A DNA stretch of 64,000 nt from Streptomyces mutabilis (GTDB taxonomy: Bacteria > Actinomycetota > Actinomycetes > Streptomycetales > Streptomycetaceae). A program made the position numbers and the translations under genes. The notes under the pieces are model-generated. The model had not been told where the DNA came from. It saw only the letters and a program-made list of their open reading frames with translations, and did not search any database. Location of the stretch: NCBI RefSeq assembly GCF_014649815.1, contig NZ_BMTT01000005.1, positions 124,001 to 188,000 of the forward strand, given 5' to 3'. Of this stretch, positions 16,069-24,436 are shown piece after piece. Each line of letters opens with the position of its first letter. Positions within the stretch are counted from its first letter, which is position 1.

Positions 16069-17189
16069 TGGCCCCGACCGCCCCCGCCTCGGCGTCCGCC
16101 GCACCGGCGGTGCCGGCGCGCGCTCGCCGCCGCCCCGCCTTCCACCGCCTGCGCGTCGCCGCCGTCGAGCGGCTGTGCGCGGACGCGGCGGCCGTGAGCT
16201 TCGAGGTCCCGGCCGAACTGGCCGAGGAGTTCGCCTTCGCGCCCGGCCAGTCGCTCACCGTCCGGCGCGAGGTCGACGGCCGCGACGAGCGCCGCTCGTA
16301 CTCGATCTGCTCCCCGGCCGGCTCCGTCCCCCGCATCGGGGTCCGGGTCGTGCCGGGCGGCCTCTTCTCGTCATGGCTGGTGGACGAAGTGCGGCCGGGC
16401 GACACCGTCGAGGTGATGGCGCCCACGGGCATCTTCACGCCCGACCTGACCACCCCCGGCCACCACGTGCTGATCGCGGCCGGCTCGGGCGTCACGCCCA
16501 TGATGTCCATCGCCGAGTCGGTGCTGGCCGCCGACGACCGCTCGACCGTCACCCTCTTCTACGGCAACCGCCGTACCGACACGGTGATGTTCGCCGACGA
16601 ACTGGCCGACCTGAAGGACCTGTACCCCACGCGTTTCCAGCTGGCCCACGTGCTCTCCCGCGAGCCCAGGGAGGCCGAGGTGCTCTCCGGCCGCCTGGAC
16701 GCCGAGCGGCTCTCGGCGCTCGTCGGTGCCCTCGTGGACGCGGAGACGGCGGACCACTGGTGGCTCTGCGGCCCGCAGGGCATGGTCGCCGACGCACAGC
16801 GGGTCCTGGCCGGCCTCGGTGTCCCGGCGAACCGCGTGCACCGGGAGCTGTTCTTCGCCGAGGACGAGCCCGTGCGGGAGGTCCGGCACGAGGACACCGG
16901 CCCGCAGGGACCCGTCAGCGAGGTCGTCGTCACCCTGGACGGCCGCTCCACGACCTCCTCCCTGTCCCGGGAGCGGACCATCCTCGACGGCGCCCAGCAG
17001 ACCCGCCCCGACCTGCCCTTCGCCTGCAAGGGCGGCGTCTGCGGCACCTGCCGCGCCCTGGTCACCCACGGCCGGGCGGACATGCGCCGCAACTTCGCCC
17101 TGGAGGAGGCCGAGGTCGACGCCGGATACGTACTGACCTGCCAGTCGTACCCGGTCTCCGAACGGCTGACCGTGGATTACGACAGCTGA
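16068..17189 (+). CDS. paaE: PaaE, reductase of the phenylacetyl-CoA epoxidase
   Basis: A 373-residue electron-transfer subunit moving electrons from NAD(P)H through FAD and a 2Fe-2S cluster to the PaaA di-iron centre. The FAD motif is RSYSICSP, the NAD-binding part begins HVLIAAGSGVTPMMSI and ends with WWLCGPQGM, and the C-terminal plant-ferredoxin site is FACKGGVCGTCRA with a distal Cys in LTCQSYP. It is the last gene of the paaABCDE operon. No further paa genes (ring-opening, beta-oxidation) follow, so the rest of the pathway must be elsewhere. Confidence 0.95.
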   Translation: MAPTAPASASAAPAVPARARRRPAFHRLRVAAVERLCADAAAVSFEVPAELAEEFAFAPGQSLTVRREVDGRDERRSYSICSPAGSVPRIGVRVVPGGLFSSWLVDEVRPGDTVEVMAPTGIFTPDLTTPGHHVLIAAGSGVTPMMSIAESVLAADDRSTVTLFYGNRRTDTVMFADELADLKDLYPTRFQLAHVLSREPREAEVLSGRLDAERLSALVGALVDAETADHWWLCGPQGMVADAQRVLAGLGVPANRVHRELFFAEDEPVREVRHEDTGPQGPVSEVVVTLDGRSTTSSLSRERTILDGAQQTRPDLPFACKGGVCGTCRALVTHGRADMRRNFALEEAEVDAGYVLTCQSYPVSERLTVDYDS

Positions 17190-17379
17190 CTGACCCGGCC
17201 CGGCATCGCGCCGCTGCCGACGACCTCGCGGTCCTCACGCGGAGAACACTCACCGGCGGGTCCGGCGGCCGGGGGAACACTATGAACGCAATGATCGAAG
17301 GGGTGGTTCCGGCTCCCGGGGGTTCCTAACATCCCGGCTCGCAGCGCAACTTCGCGCACAGCACGTACAGGAGCCGCCC

Positions 17380-18852
17380 GTGACCACACCGCACGCGCCC
17401 ACCCGTGTCCCCTGGGCCTCGCACCGCCGGCGCCGTCCGGCGGTGCTGGCCGCCGTACTCACCGCCGTGTTCCTCGGCACGCTCGGCAACGTGTCCGCCG
17501 CCCCCGCGCCGGCCGCCCGGCCGGCCACGCCTGCGGCCGCCGCCGACTGCCCGGCGGAACTGGCCGGCAAGGCGCGGTGCTACACCGGCCGGGACGCCAA
17601 CGGCGCCCACTACGCGATGGCCGTGCCGACCCGCTGGAACGGATCCCTCGTCGTGCACGCCCACGGCGGCCCCGGCCTCGGCGACGCCTCCGACCCGGCC
17701 CGCAGCACCGACGACCTGGAACGCTGGGCGGTCATGGTCGAGGAGGGCTACGCGTGGGCCGGCTCCGCCTATCGTCGCGGCGGCTACGGGGCCAGGATGG
17801 CGGCCGCCGACACCGAGAACGTGCGCCGGCTGTTCACCGAGCACTTCGGCCGGCCGGAGCGGACGTACCTGCACGGACAGTCCTGGGGCGGCAACGTCGC
17901 CGCCAAGGTCGCCGAGACGTACGGCAGGCGACCCGGCGCCTGGGACGGGCTGCTGCTGACCAACGGCGTTCTCGGCGGTGGTTCGCGCGGCTACGACTAC
18001 CGGGTGGACCTGCGGGTCGTCTACCAGTACTACTGCCACAACCACCCGCGTCCGAACGAGCCGCGGTACCCGCTGTGGCAGGGGCTGCGCGCGGGCTCCA
18101 CCATGACCACCGCCGGATTGCGCGCCCGGCTCCAGGAGTGCACCGGCTACGCATCCGACCCGGCGGACCGCACCGCCCTGCAGCAGCGCAATCTCGACGA
18201 CATCCTCGCGGTGACCGGCGTACCGGAGCGCACGCTGGAATCCCACCTGCGCTTCGCGACCTTCACGTTCCGGGACGTCGTCACCGACCGGCTCGGCGGC
18301 CGCAACCCGTTCTCCAACCGGGGTGTGCGGTACTCGGGTTCGCACGACGACAAGGCTCTCAACGCGGGCGTCGAACGCTTCTCGGCCGACCCCGCGGCCC
18401 GCCGCGACCTCTCCTACGACAGCGACCTCACCGGCAAGGTGTCCCTGCCCGTCCTCACCCTGCACGCGATCGACGACCCCACGGCCTTCGTGGAGCACGA
18501 GGCGGCCTACCGTGCCACCCTCCGGGGCGCCGGGCGGAGCGGGAACCTGGTGCAGACGTTCACCGACGAGCACGAGCACAGCTCGCTGAGCGACTCCGAG
18601 TACGCCAACTCCATCGCGGCGCTGGACGACTGGGTGCGCTCAGGCCGCAAGCCGACCCCGCGCTCGGTCGCGGCCTCCTGCGCCACCTTCGACGCGAAGT
18701 ACGGCAGCGGCTGCCACTACGAACCCGGGTACCACCCGGCGTCGTACGCCTCCCGGGTGCTGCCCCGGCCCGGTGGCCTTAACTGGCCCGCCATGACCGC
18801 CGCCCAGGAGCGGGCGTGGAGCCGGATCGACGGTGTCGGCATCGCGCCGTAG
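17380..18852 (+). CDS. Secreted alpha/beta hydrolase
   Basis: A 490-residue exported hydrolase. A Sec-type signal (RRRRPAVLAAVLTAVFLGTLGNVSAAPAPAA) precedes CPAELAGKARCYTGRD. The fold is shown by the oxyanion HAHGGPGLGD, the nucleophile elbow GQSWGGNVAA (Ser), an acidic residue region around VLTLHAIDDPTAF and the catalytic His in TDEHEHSSL. Four or more cysteines suggest disulfides. The GTG at 17380 follows CAGGAG. The length and C-terminal cysteines resemble uncharacterised Streptomyces DAP2/prolyl-oligopeptidase-like hydrolases; the substrate is unknown. It is monocistronic and converges on the APH gene. Confidence 0.8.
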   Translation: MTTPHAPTRVPWASHRRRRPAVLAAVLTAVFLGTLGNVSAAPAPAARPATPAAAADCPAELAGKARCYTGRDANGAHYAMAVPTRWNGSLVVHAHGGPGLGDASDPARSTDDLERWAVMVEEGYAWAGSAYRRGGYGARMAAADTENVRRLFTEHFGRPERTYLHGQSWGGNVAAKVAETYGRRPGAWDGLLLTNGVLGGGSRGYDYRVDLRVVYQYYCHNHPRPNEPRYPLWQGLRAGSTMTTAGLRARLQECTGYASDPADRTALQQRNLDDILAVTGVPERTLESHLRFATFTFRDVVTDRLGGRNPFSNRGVRYSGSHDDKALNAGVERFSADPAARRDLSYDSDLTGKVSLPVLTLHAIDDPTAFVEHEAAYRATLRGAGRSGNLVQTFTDEHEHSSLSDSEYANSIAALDDWVRSGRKPTPRSVAASCATFDAKYGSGCHYEPGYHPASYASRVLPRPGGLNWPAMTAAQERAWSRIDGVGIAP

Positions 18853-18873
18853 CGGATCGGCCCGGGCGGTTGC

Positions 18874-19785
18874 TCAGTCGGCCTCCGCCAGCACCGCCCG
18901 GATGACATGGCGGGCGTTGCCGGCCATCGCGGGGTTGGTCCTCCGGTGGTACGGCAGCGCGATCAGCGCCTGGGAGAGTGTCCGCCCCCGGCCGCGCCTC
19001 CAGGTCGCGTCGTCCACGCCCAGTGCCTCGCGGAAGGCCTTCCGGGCGGTGGCCGGCAGCAGATTCCACGCCGGGAAGAGATCGCAGGCCGGGTCGCCCA
19101 CCCCCATGCACCCGAAGTCGATCACCGCGGTCAGTCTGCCCCCGCCCACCAGCAGGTTCCCCGGCATAAGGTCGGCGTGCAGCCAGACAGACGGCCCGTC
19201 CCAGTCCGGCGCCCGCAGTGCGTCCTCCCACACGGCGGCCAGGGCGGAGCAGTCGACGCCCTCCTCGGGAAGGGCGCTCAGCTCGTCGAGGGCGGCCCGC
19301 GTCTGCCCGTCGAGTGTGGCGAGCGGGCCGCCGCGATAGGCGCCCGGCGCGTCCGGCAGGGCGACGTCGCGCATCGCCGCGACGAAGCCGGCCAGGTCCC
19401 GGGCCAGTATCTCCGGTTCGGCCAGCGCCCCGGCCTCCGGGATCTCACCGGGCAGCCACCGGTACACCGACCACGGCCACGGATAGCCCTCGGTCGGCTC
19501 ACCGGCGCCGAGCACCTCGGGAACGGCGGTGGGGAGCAGGGGTGCGAGGCGGGGCAGCCACTCCCGCTCCGCCCTCACGTCCCCGGCCCCGCCTTCGACC
19601 AGCGGCAGCCGTACGACCATGTCGTCACCCAGCCGGTACATCGCGTTGACCGTGCCGCCGGACGGGAAGCGCTCGACCGGCAGCCCCCTCCATCGAGGGA
19701 ACTGCCCGGCGACCAACCGGCGTACGAGACGGGCATCGAGGGGGTACCGGCCCGGATGTGTCTGCCCAGAACTCATGGACGTCAT
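18874..19785 (-). CDS. Aminoglycoside phosphotransferase-family kinase
   Basis: A 303-residue protein-kinase-like phosphotransferase. The nucleotide-binding half has FPSGGTVNAMYRLGDDMVVRLPL, with the Arg of VVRLP in the Lys position. The catalytic loop is VWLHADLMPGNLLV (HxDxxxxN), and the metal-binding DFG-equivalent is AVIDFGCMGVGDPACDL. The ATG at 19785 follows GAGGGG; an upstream in-frame ATG lacks a ribosome site. Such chromosomal APH-like proteins in Streptomyces often act on small metabolites, and resistance should not be assumed. Confidence 0.85.
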   Translation of the reverse strand: MTSMSSGQTHPGRYPLDARLVRRLVAGQFPRWRGLPVERFPSGGTVNAMYRLGDDMVVRLPLVEGGAGDVRAEREWLPRLAPLLPTAVPEVLGAGEPTEGYPWPWSVYRWLPGEIPEAGALAEPEILARDLAGFVAAMRDVALPDAPGAYRGGPLATLDGQTRAALDELSALPEEGVDCSALAAVWEDALRAPDWDGPSVWLHADLMPGNLLVGGGRLTAVIDFGCMGVGDPACDLFPAWNLLPATARKAFREALGVDDATWRRGRGRTLSQALIALPYHRRTNPAMAGNARHVIRAVLAEAD

Positions 19786-19854
19786 CCGACCCCTCGACGC
19801 CGACGCCGTCAAACGATTTCCCGGCCGCCGGCGAGCGCACCCGAGGCCGGCGGA

Positions 19855-20433
19855 TCAGACGCCGAACTCCGAGGGCGGCACGCCGAGGGCCGTGCAGGCC
19901 TCGCGGATCGCGTACTGCTCGGACGGCTCGAAGACCCCGTCGGCCCCGGCGATGACCATGCCGGTCTGGATGACCGCCCGGGCCTCCGCGGGCTTCTTCG
20001 CGGCCTTGGCGATCACCTGCAGGGTCTCGCTCCTGCCCAGCTCGAAGTTGGCGACGAGCTTGTCCACATGCTGGTTGAAGCGCTGGCGGAGCTGGTCCGC
20101 CGGGAAGTTCTGCAGCACCTCGTTGGAGACGATCAGCTCCTCCACACGCTGCCGCTCCGCCGGCTCCACCTGGCCGTCGGCCGCGGCGACCAGCGCGCAC
20201 ATGGCCATGCTGGCGTCCCGGTAGGCACCGCTCTTGAGCTCGGTCTTGACCGACGCCAGCTGGGACTTGAACAACCCGATCAGCTGGGCCTTGGAGCCGC
20301 CCGTGGGCGAAGCCGACCCGCCACCGTGACCCTGCTGCCCGTACCCCTGCTGCCCGGGTCCGTGACCGCTTGCTCCTCGAGTGCCCTGGGACTGCTGGAA
20401 GGTCTTGGCCTGGTCCTTGATCTTGTCCCACAT
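19855..20433 (-). CDS. TerB-family tellurite-resistance-like protein
   Basis: A 192-residue cytoplasmic protein. It starts MWDKIKDQAKTF, runs through a Gly/Gln-rich linker (GQQGYGQQGHGGG) and ends in the all-helical TerB domain: MAMCALVAAADGQVEPAERQRVEELI and MVIAGADGVFEPSEQYAIREAC carry the paired acidic, probably metal-binding, loops. The frame extends upstream to 20571 with Cys/Trp-rich non-homologous residues. The ATG at 20433, 11 bases after GAGGTGG, gives the family architecture. TerB proteins are linked to membrane stress and TerD/TerC complexes, but no other ter gene is near. Confidence 0.85.
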   Translation of the reverse strand: MWDKIKDQAKTFQQSQGTRGASGHGPGQQGYGQQGHGGGSASPTGGSKAQLIGLFKSQLASVKTELKSGAYRDASMAMCALVAAADGQVEPAERQRVEELIVSNEVLQNFPADQLRQRFNQHVDKLVANFELGRSETLQVIAKAAKKPAEARAVIQTGMVIAGADGVFEPSEQYAIREACTALGVPPSEFGV

Positions 20434-20649
20434 CGCCACTCGTGCCACCTCGGCTTCTGTTGCTGTGTCTTCCGGCTTGGAACTCTTGCACCGTGCCCGC
20501 GAACTTCTCGCGGTCACCAGCTTGAACGCGCCCGGGAGCCATGTGGTTCCCGAAAGGCAAAGGCAGGGCAAAGTGTCTCACGGTGACGGCGTAGTAGGCT
20601 GCGGGATCAGGAGTTCGACGGCCGGTTCGGCCGACTGGGGGCGTGCGGT

Positions 20650-21054
20650 GTGGGTCGGCTGAGGGAGGTCGGCTGGTTCGGCGCCATCGGTGTCGTGTCC
20701 ACCGTAGGACAGGCCCTGCTCTACTGGGTGTTGCGCCTCTGGTGGCCCCCGGCCGCCGCCAACCTGGTCTCCCTGCTGGTCCTCACGGTGCTGAACACCG
20801 AAGCGAACCGTCGCCTGACGTTCCGGCACGTCGCCGCCGACCCGGTCCGCGCCCATCTCGGGGCCGGCGGACTCTTCCTGCTCGGCTACTCGGCGACGTC
20901 CTGCGCGGTGCTGTGGTTCAGGCACGCGGAGCCCACCGCATCTCCGGCCGCCGAGACGGCGGTCCTCGCCGCGACATCGGTCGCGGTCACGGTGGTGCGC
21001 TTCGTCGTCCTGCGGCTGGCGGTCTTCCGTCGCCCCCGTGTCCGCCGCGGCTGA
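20650..21054 (+). CDS. GtrA-like membrane protein
   Basis: A 134-residue protein with four predicted membrane helices of the GtrA family, often taken to be polyprenyl-linked sugar flippases. Features include REVGWFGAIGVVSTVGQALLYW, the motif VLNTEANRRLTFRH after helix two, and a basic C-terminus. The GTG at 20650 reads straight into MGRLREVGWFG. It is divergent from the TerB gene with about 216 bases between their starts. No glycosyltransferase partner is adjacent. Confidence 0.85.
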   Translation: MGRLREVGWFGAIGVVSTVGQALLYWVLRLWWPPAAANLVSLLVLTVLNTEANRRLTFRHVAADPVRAHLGAGGLFLLGYSATSCAVLWFRHAEPTASPAAETAVLAATSVAVTVVRFVVLRLAVFRRPRVRRG

Positions 21055-21243
21055 CCCCTTTCGCCCCGCTTGGTGACGGAATGGTTCCTCGGTCACCGAA
21101 GTGCGTTCTTCCATGTCATAGGCCATCCACTCCCTTACGGTTTCCGAGTAACCATCAGAGACCGGAAGGTCGCCCGCGCCATGGGACGCGTCCGCCCAGC
21201 CGGAGGAGATGGAACCGTCCCGCAGCGACGTCCGGCAGGCGCC

Positions 21244-21675
21244 TCACGGGCTGGTGCGGTTCCGGTGTCGTTCCGAGCTTCCGCTGTGGCGGCGGCAGCC
21301 CGCGTCGTGCCGGGTGCCCAGCGAGGTCCACCACGGTTCGCAGCAGCCCTCGCCGATCACGACGCGGGCGGCCGCCGGGCGGGTGCACTCCGGGGCGTGC
21401 ACGGCGCCGTCGGAGTGCTGCCAGAACGCGCAGCACGGTACGGGCACGAGCGGCTGCCGCGGGCGGGGACGGGACAACCGCTCGGCACGCTGCGCCCGTG
21501 CCCGCCACAGCCGGTGCTCCGTCCGGGCGCGCGCGGCGCACCACGCGAACACGGCGGCGGCGTACAGACCCGGCAGGGCGAGCCAAGGGTGATGGCCGGC
21601 CGCGTGTCCGGCGGCGGCGAGAAGCAACACGGCGGCGGCACGACACGCACGGGCGGTGCGCATGCTCGGTGTCAC
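21244..21675 (-). CDS. Conserved hypothetical Cys-rich membrane-anchored protein
   Basis: A 143-residue protein of unknown function. It starts with a basic n-region and two hydrophobic stretches (AAAVLLLAAAGHAAGHHPWLALPGLYAAAVFAWCAARA). A cytoplasmic or external part follows with repeated Cys/Trp/His: CCAFWQHSDGAVHAPECT and GEGCCEPWWTSLGTRHDAGC. The spacing could bind a metal or form disulfides. Composition is normal for the region, and the frame agrees with small proteins I recall from other Streptomyces. No ribosome site is strong. It lies between the GtrA and GNAT genes on the opposite strand. Confidence 0.6.
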   Translation of the reverse strand: MTPSMRTARACRAAAVLLLAAAGHAAGHHPWLALPGLYAAAVFAWCAARARTEHRLWRARAQRAERLSRPRPRQPLVPVPCCAFWQHSDGAVHAPECTRPAAARVVIGEGCCEPWWTSLGTRHDAGCRRHSGSSERHRNRTSP

Positions 21676-21830
21676 GGGAACTCCCGTCGGTCGGCGGTCA
21701 AGGAGCTCGGGACCTCCGTATGCCCCCTGTTCGCCGCTCCACGTGCCCCTGGCGCGACCTACCGCGCCCTCTCGGCTCGGGAGCGGTAAACCCGTTGCGG
21801 TGACCGACCGTCAACCCCAACCCTGCACTC

Positions 21831-22760
21831 ATGTCCCCTGCTGCCGTGCGGCCGGCCACCCTCGCCGACGCCCCCGCCATCACCGACCTCCTCAACGAGA
21901 TCGACCGGATCGAGATCGGCCGGCCCGAGACCGACCAGCACACCGTCGAGGCCGACCTCGAACACCCGGAGACCGACCTGGCCCGGGACTCGTGGCTGGC
22001 CTTCGACGACGGCCGGCTCGTCGCCTACGGGCTGCTGTGGGACGAGTCGGGCGGCGAGCGCGTCGACATCGACCACTACGTGCTGCCCGACCATCAAACG
22101 ACCGGGCTGCGGGTCCTCGCGGCCATGGAGGCCCGCGCCATGGACAAGGCACGGGCCAACGGAGCCGCGCGGGCCGTGGTCCACCTGCACCTGAACACCC
22201 GGCCCACGACCGACACCGGTCTCCTCACGGCCCGGGGCTGGAGCGTCGTCCGGCGGTACCACGTGCTGCGCCGCCCCGTCGATCCGGCGAGCGACCTCCC
22301 GCCCGAGGCCCCGGCGGGCGTGCGGGTGCGGGCCTGCGCCACGGAGGCGGACCGCTTGCGGGTGCACGAGCTGTACCAGCGGGCGTTCGCCGACCACTTC
22401 GACTACCAGCCGCGCGGATACGCGCTCTGGCTCAGCGACATCGACGCGGAGCGCCTGGACTGGTCCCTCGTGTGGATCGCCGAGACCGACGACCTCGGCG
22501 ACGCCGGGTTCCTGCTGGCCCGTGACGACCGCGAGGCCATGGGCTGGATCCGCGCCATCGGCGTCCTCGGCGAGGCCCGCGGCCGCGGCCTGGGCGGACT
22601 CCTGCTGCGGCACGCCTTCGCCCACTTCGCGGCGCGGGGCCGGGACACGGTGGGCCTCGGCGTCGACACCGCCAACGCCACGGGCGCCCCGCGGCTCTAC
22701 GGCCGCAACGGCATGTCGGTCCACTACGCGGTCGACACCTGGGAGGCCGTGCTCGCCTGA
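21831..22760 (+). CDS. Tandem-GNAT N-acetyltransferase
   Basis: A 309-residue protein with two GNAT acetyltransferase folds in tandem, the layout of mycothiol synthase MshD and its relatives. The first domain (VRPATLADAPAITDLLNEIDRIE) looks degenerate at its acetyl-CoA loop. The second keeps the binding motif IGVLGEARGRGLGGLLLRHAF and a C-terminal DTANATGAPRLYGRNGM. The acceptor is unknown; MshD itself is usually encoded elsewhere and this protein lacks clear MshD-only motifs. No ribosome site precedes the ATG at 21831, so the message may be leaderless or the start may be further in. Confidence 0.82.
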   Translation: MSPAAVRPATLADAPAITDLLNEIDRIEIGRPETDQHTVEADLEHPETDLARDSWLAFDDGRLVAYGLLWDESGGERVDIDHYVLPDHQTTGLRVLAAMEARAMDKARANGAARAVVHLHLNTRPTTDTGLLTARGWSVVRRYHVLRRPVDPASDLPPEAPAGVRVRACATEADRLRVHELYQRAFADHFDYQPRGYALWLSDIDAERLDWSLVWIAETDDLGDAGFLLARDDREAMGWIRAIGVLGEARGRGLGGLLLRHAFAHFAARGRDTVGLGVDTANATGAPRLYGRNGMSVHYAVDTWEAVLA

Positions 22761-22782
22761 GGTCCGGCACCGGCAGTGGTGC

Positions 22783-23140
22783 TCAGAGCACCATCGCCAC
22801 TGTGACGGCCCCGAGGAGCAGTGCAGTGGCCGCCGCGAGTCGACGACACCCACCAGGCGCGCGTTCCCGTGCGCCGCCGCGGGGCCCTCGGCGCCGCCCA
22901 GGAAGATCAGCGCCGCCGGGAGCGCGATGGCGAGGGTCAGGGGATCGGCGGGTGCGGTGGCCGCGCGCATCGGGTGCCCGGCCCTGCGTATCGCGGGGAC
23001 CGTCATGACGCTGCCGCCCACACCGAGGAAGGCGGCCACCGCGCCGACGGGTGCGCCGACGGCGGCCGGCAGGGGACGCGGTGCGTCGTGGGCCGGCCCG
23101 GAAGGAGCGGACGGGCGCAGGAAGCCGGGGCACAGCAGCA
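22783..23140 (-). pseudogene. Decayed TauE/SafE permease fragment
   Basis: Two minus-strand frames together resemble the end of a TauE/SafE permease. One gives AAVGAPVGAVAAFLGVGGSVMTVP, AIRRAGHPMRAATAPADPLT and IALPAALIFLGG, then GNARLVGVVDSRR. After a frame change the expected last helix follows as AAATALLLGAVTVAMVL before the stop. The N-terminal half is missing. Its upstream edge runs directly into the remnant of an AraC gene on the other strand, which suggests a deletion joining two genes. Confidence 0.6.
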
Positions 23141-23144
23141 GGTC

Positions 23145-23554
23145 GACGACGGTGAGGGCGTCCTGCACGAGATCGCGGCCCGGGCCCCGCTCCCGTTCGA
23201 CGTCCGCATCCCGGTCTCCGCGGACCTGGCGGAGTTCCGCCGCGCCTACCTGGCCGCTCCGCACACCGGTGTCACCAACGCCGACTGGGCCGCGCGGACG
23301 GCGATGAGCGAACGGGCCTTCACCCGCCGCTTCCGCGCGCAGGCCGGCGACAGCCCCGCCGTGTGGCGGGCCCCGCACGGCTGCTCGCGGCCGTCCCGCT
23401 GCTGCGCACGGTGTCGGTGAGCGAGGTTTCGGGCCGGCTCGGTTACGCCTCTCCCGCCGCGTTCACCGCCGCCTGTACCCGGGCGTTCGGCGCACCGCCG
23501 TCGCCCTTCACAGTGAGCCGTCGAGGGCTGCGCCAGAGGCTGCCGTTCGGATGA
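23145..23554 (+). pseudogene. Frameshifted C-terminal half of an AraC-family regulator
   Basis: The first frame reads DVRIPVSADLAEFRRAYLAA, then TNADWAARTAMSERAFTRRF and RAQAGDSPAVWRA, which is the first helix-turn-helix of an AraC domain. Near 23370 it shifts by one base, and the second helix-turn-helix continues in another frame as RLLAAVPLLRTVSVSEVSGRLGYASPAAFTAACTRAFG. Start and sensor domain are absent. It cannot make a functional regulator as it stands. Confidence 0.65.
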
Positions 23555-24307
23555 TCAGGTGGCAGGGAAGGGACGTGGCTGACCAACGCCGAAACCCGCG
23601 TCTGCGGTATGCCCCGAACGACGGGACGCGTCCCTGTCCTCGTCCTGCTCGCGGCTCGCGGCCCGCTCCTGGGCGTGGTGGCCGAGGGCCGCGCTGCGGC
23701 TGGTCGCCAGGTGGTGCAGGACCAGCGTCTGGACGCGCTCGACGTCGCGCTCGGCGATGGCCTGGTACAGGGCCTCGTGCTCCAGCGCCACGGCCAGCAG
23801 GTCGTCGTGCTGGCCCATGAGCCACCGCAGCCGGCTGCGCAGCACGCGCTCGAGTTCGTTGAGCAGTTCGTTGGCGGCCAGGGAGATGACGGTCTCGTGG
23901 AAGTCGGCCGCCGCCCGGCGGGCCCGCACCGCGTCACCCGCGCGGGCCGCCTCCAGTTCGACGTCCACCGTCGCGCGGAGCCGTTCCAGACCGTCGCGCG
24001 TGTGCCGTTGCGCGGCGAGCCGGAAACCCAGGGTCTCCAAGCCCGAGCGCACTTCGTCGAGGTCAGCGATGTCGCTCGTGGTGAACTCCCGCACCACGGC
24101 CCAGGTCCGCGGCCTCGGCGTCACCAGCCCCTCGGACACCAGGGTCTTGAGGGCTTCTCGCACGGGCAGCCGGCTCACCCCCAGTGCCTCGGCCAGCTCG
24201 CGCTCGACCAGGCGGCTCCCCGGGCGCCGCGTCCCGTCGATGATCTCGTCGCGCAGCCGCCGCGTGACCCGCTCGGACTCGGGCCTGAAGCCCTCTGACG
24301 CAGTCAT
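23555..24307 (-). CDS. GntR-family (FCD) transcriptional regulator
   Basis: A 250-residue regulator with an N-terminal winged helix-turn-helix (RLRDEIIDGTRRPGSRLVERELAEALGVSRLPVREALKTLVSEGLV) and an FCD ligand domain (DLDEVRSGLETLGFRLAAQ ... ADFHETVISLAANELL ... ALEHEALYQAIAERDVERV) holding the usual Asp/His metal ligands. It is downstream of, and on the same strand as, the racemase and NCS1 permease genes, so it probably controls them in response to a hydantoin- or ureide-like compound. A matching palindrome lies at the permease promoter. The last roughly 40 residues are charged and not part of the domain. Confidence 0.88.
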   Translation of the reverse strand: MTASEGFRPESERVTRRLRDEIIDGTRRPGSRLVERELAEALGVSRLPVREALKTLVSEGLVTPRPRTWAVVREFTTSDIADLDEVRSGLETLGFRLAAQRHTRDGLERLRATVDVELEAARAGDAVRARRAAADFHETVISLAANELLNELERVLRSRLRWLMGQHDDLLAVALEHEALYQAIAERDVERVQTLVLHHLATSRSAALGHHAQERAASREQDEDRDASRRSGHTADAGFGVGQPRPFPAT

Positions 24308-24436
24308 AGCCGTCCTTCGTCCTTCTTCCCGTTCCGAGCCACGCCGACCGCGCGGTGCGGAGCGTCGGTCGGGCGGCCCGTCAGGATACCCCGGGGTCGG
24401 GCGCGGCCCGTGGGCGAGGGACGGGGGCGGGACGGA

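Noticed and set aside
17282-17329. 15-codon frame (starts MNAMIEGVV) before the secreted hydrolase
   Set aside because: It has a passable ribosome site but no hairpin, no distinctive codons and no coupling to the next start. Chance is a sufficient explanation.
21055-21243. Short frames and a GGTGAC/GTCACC repeat after the GtrA gene
   Set aside because: The repeat is short with a long loop, and the frames (one starting MVPRSPKCV, one on the minus strand starting MAYDMEERT) lack ribosome sites or overlap GtrA.
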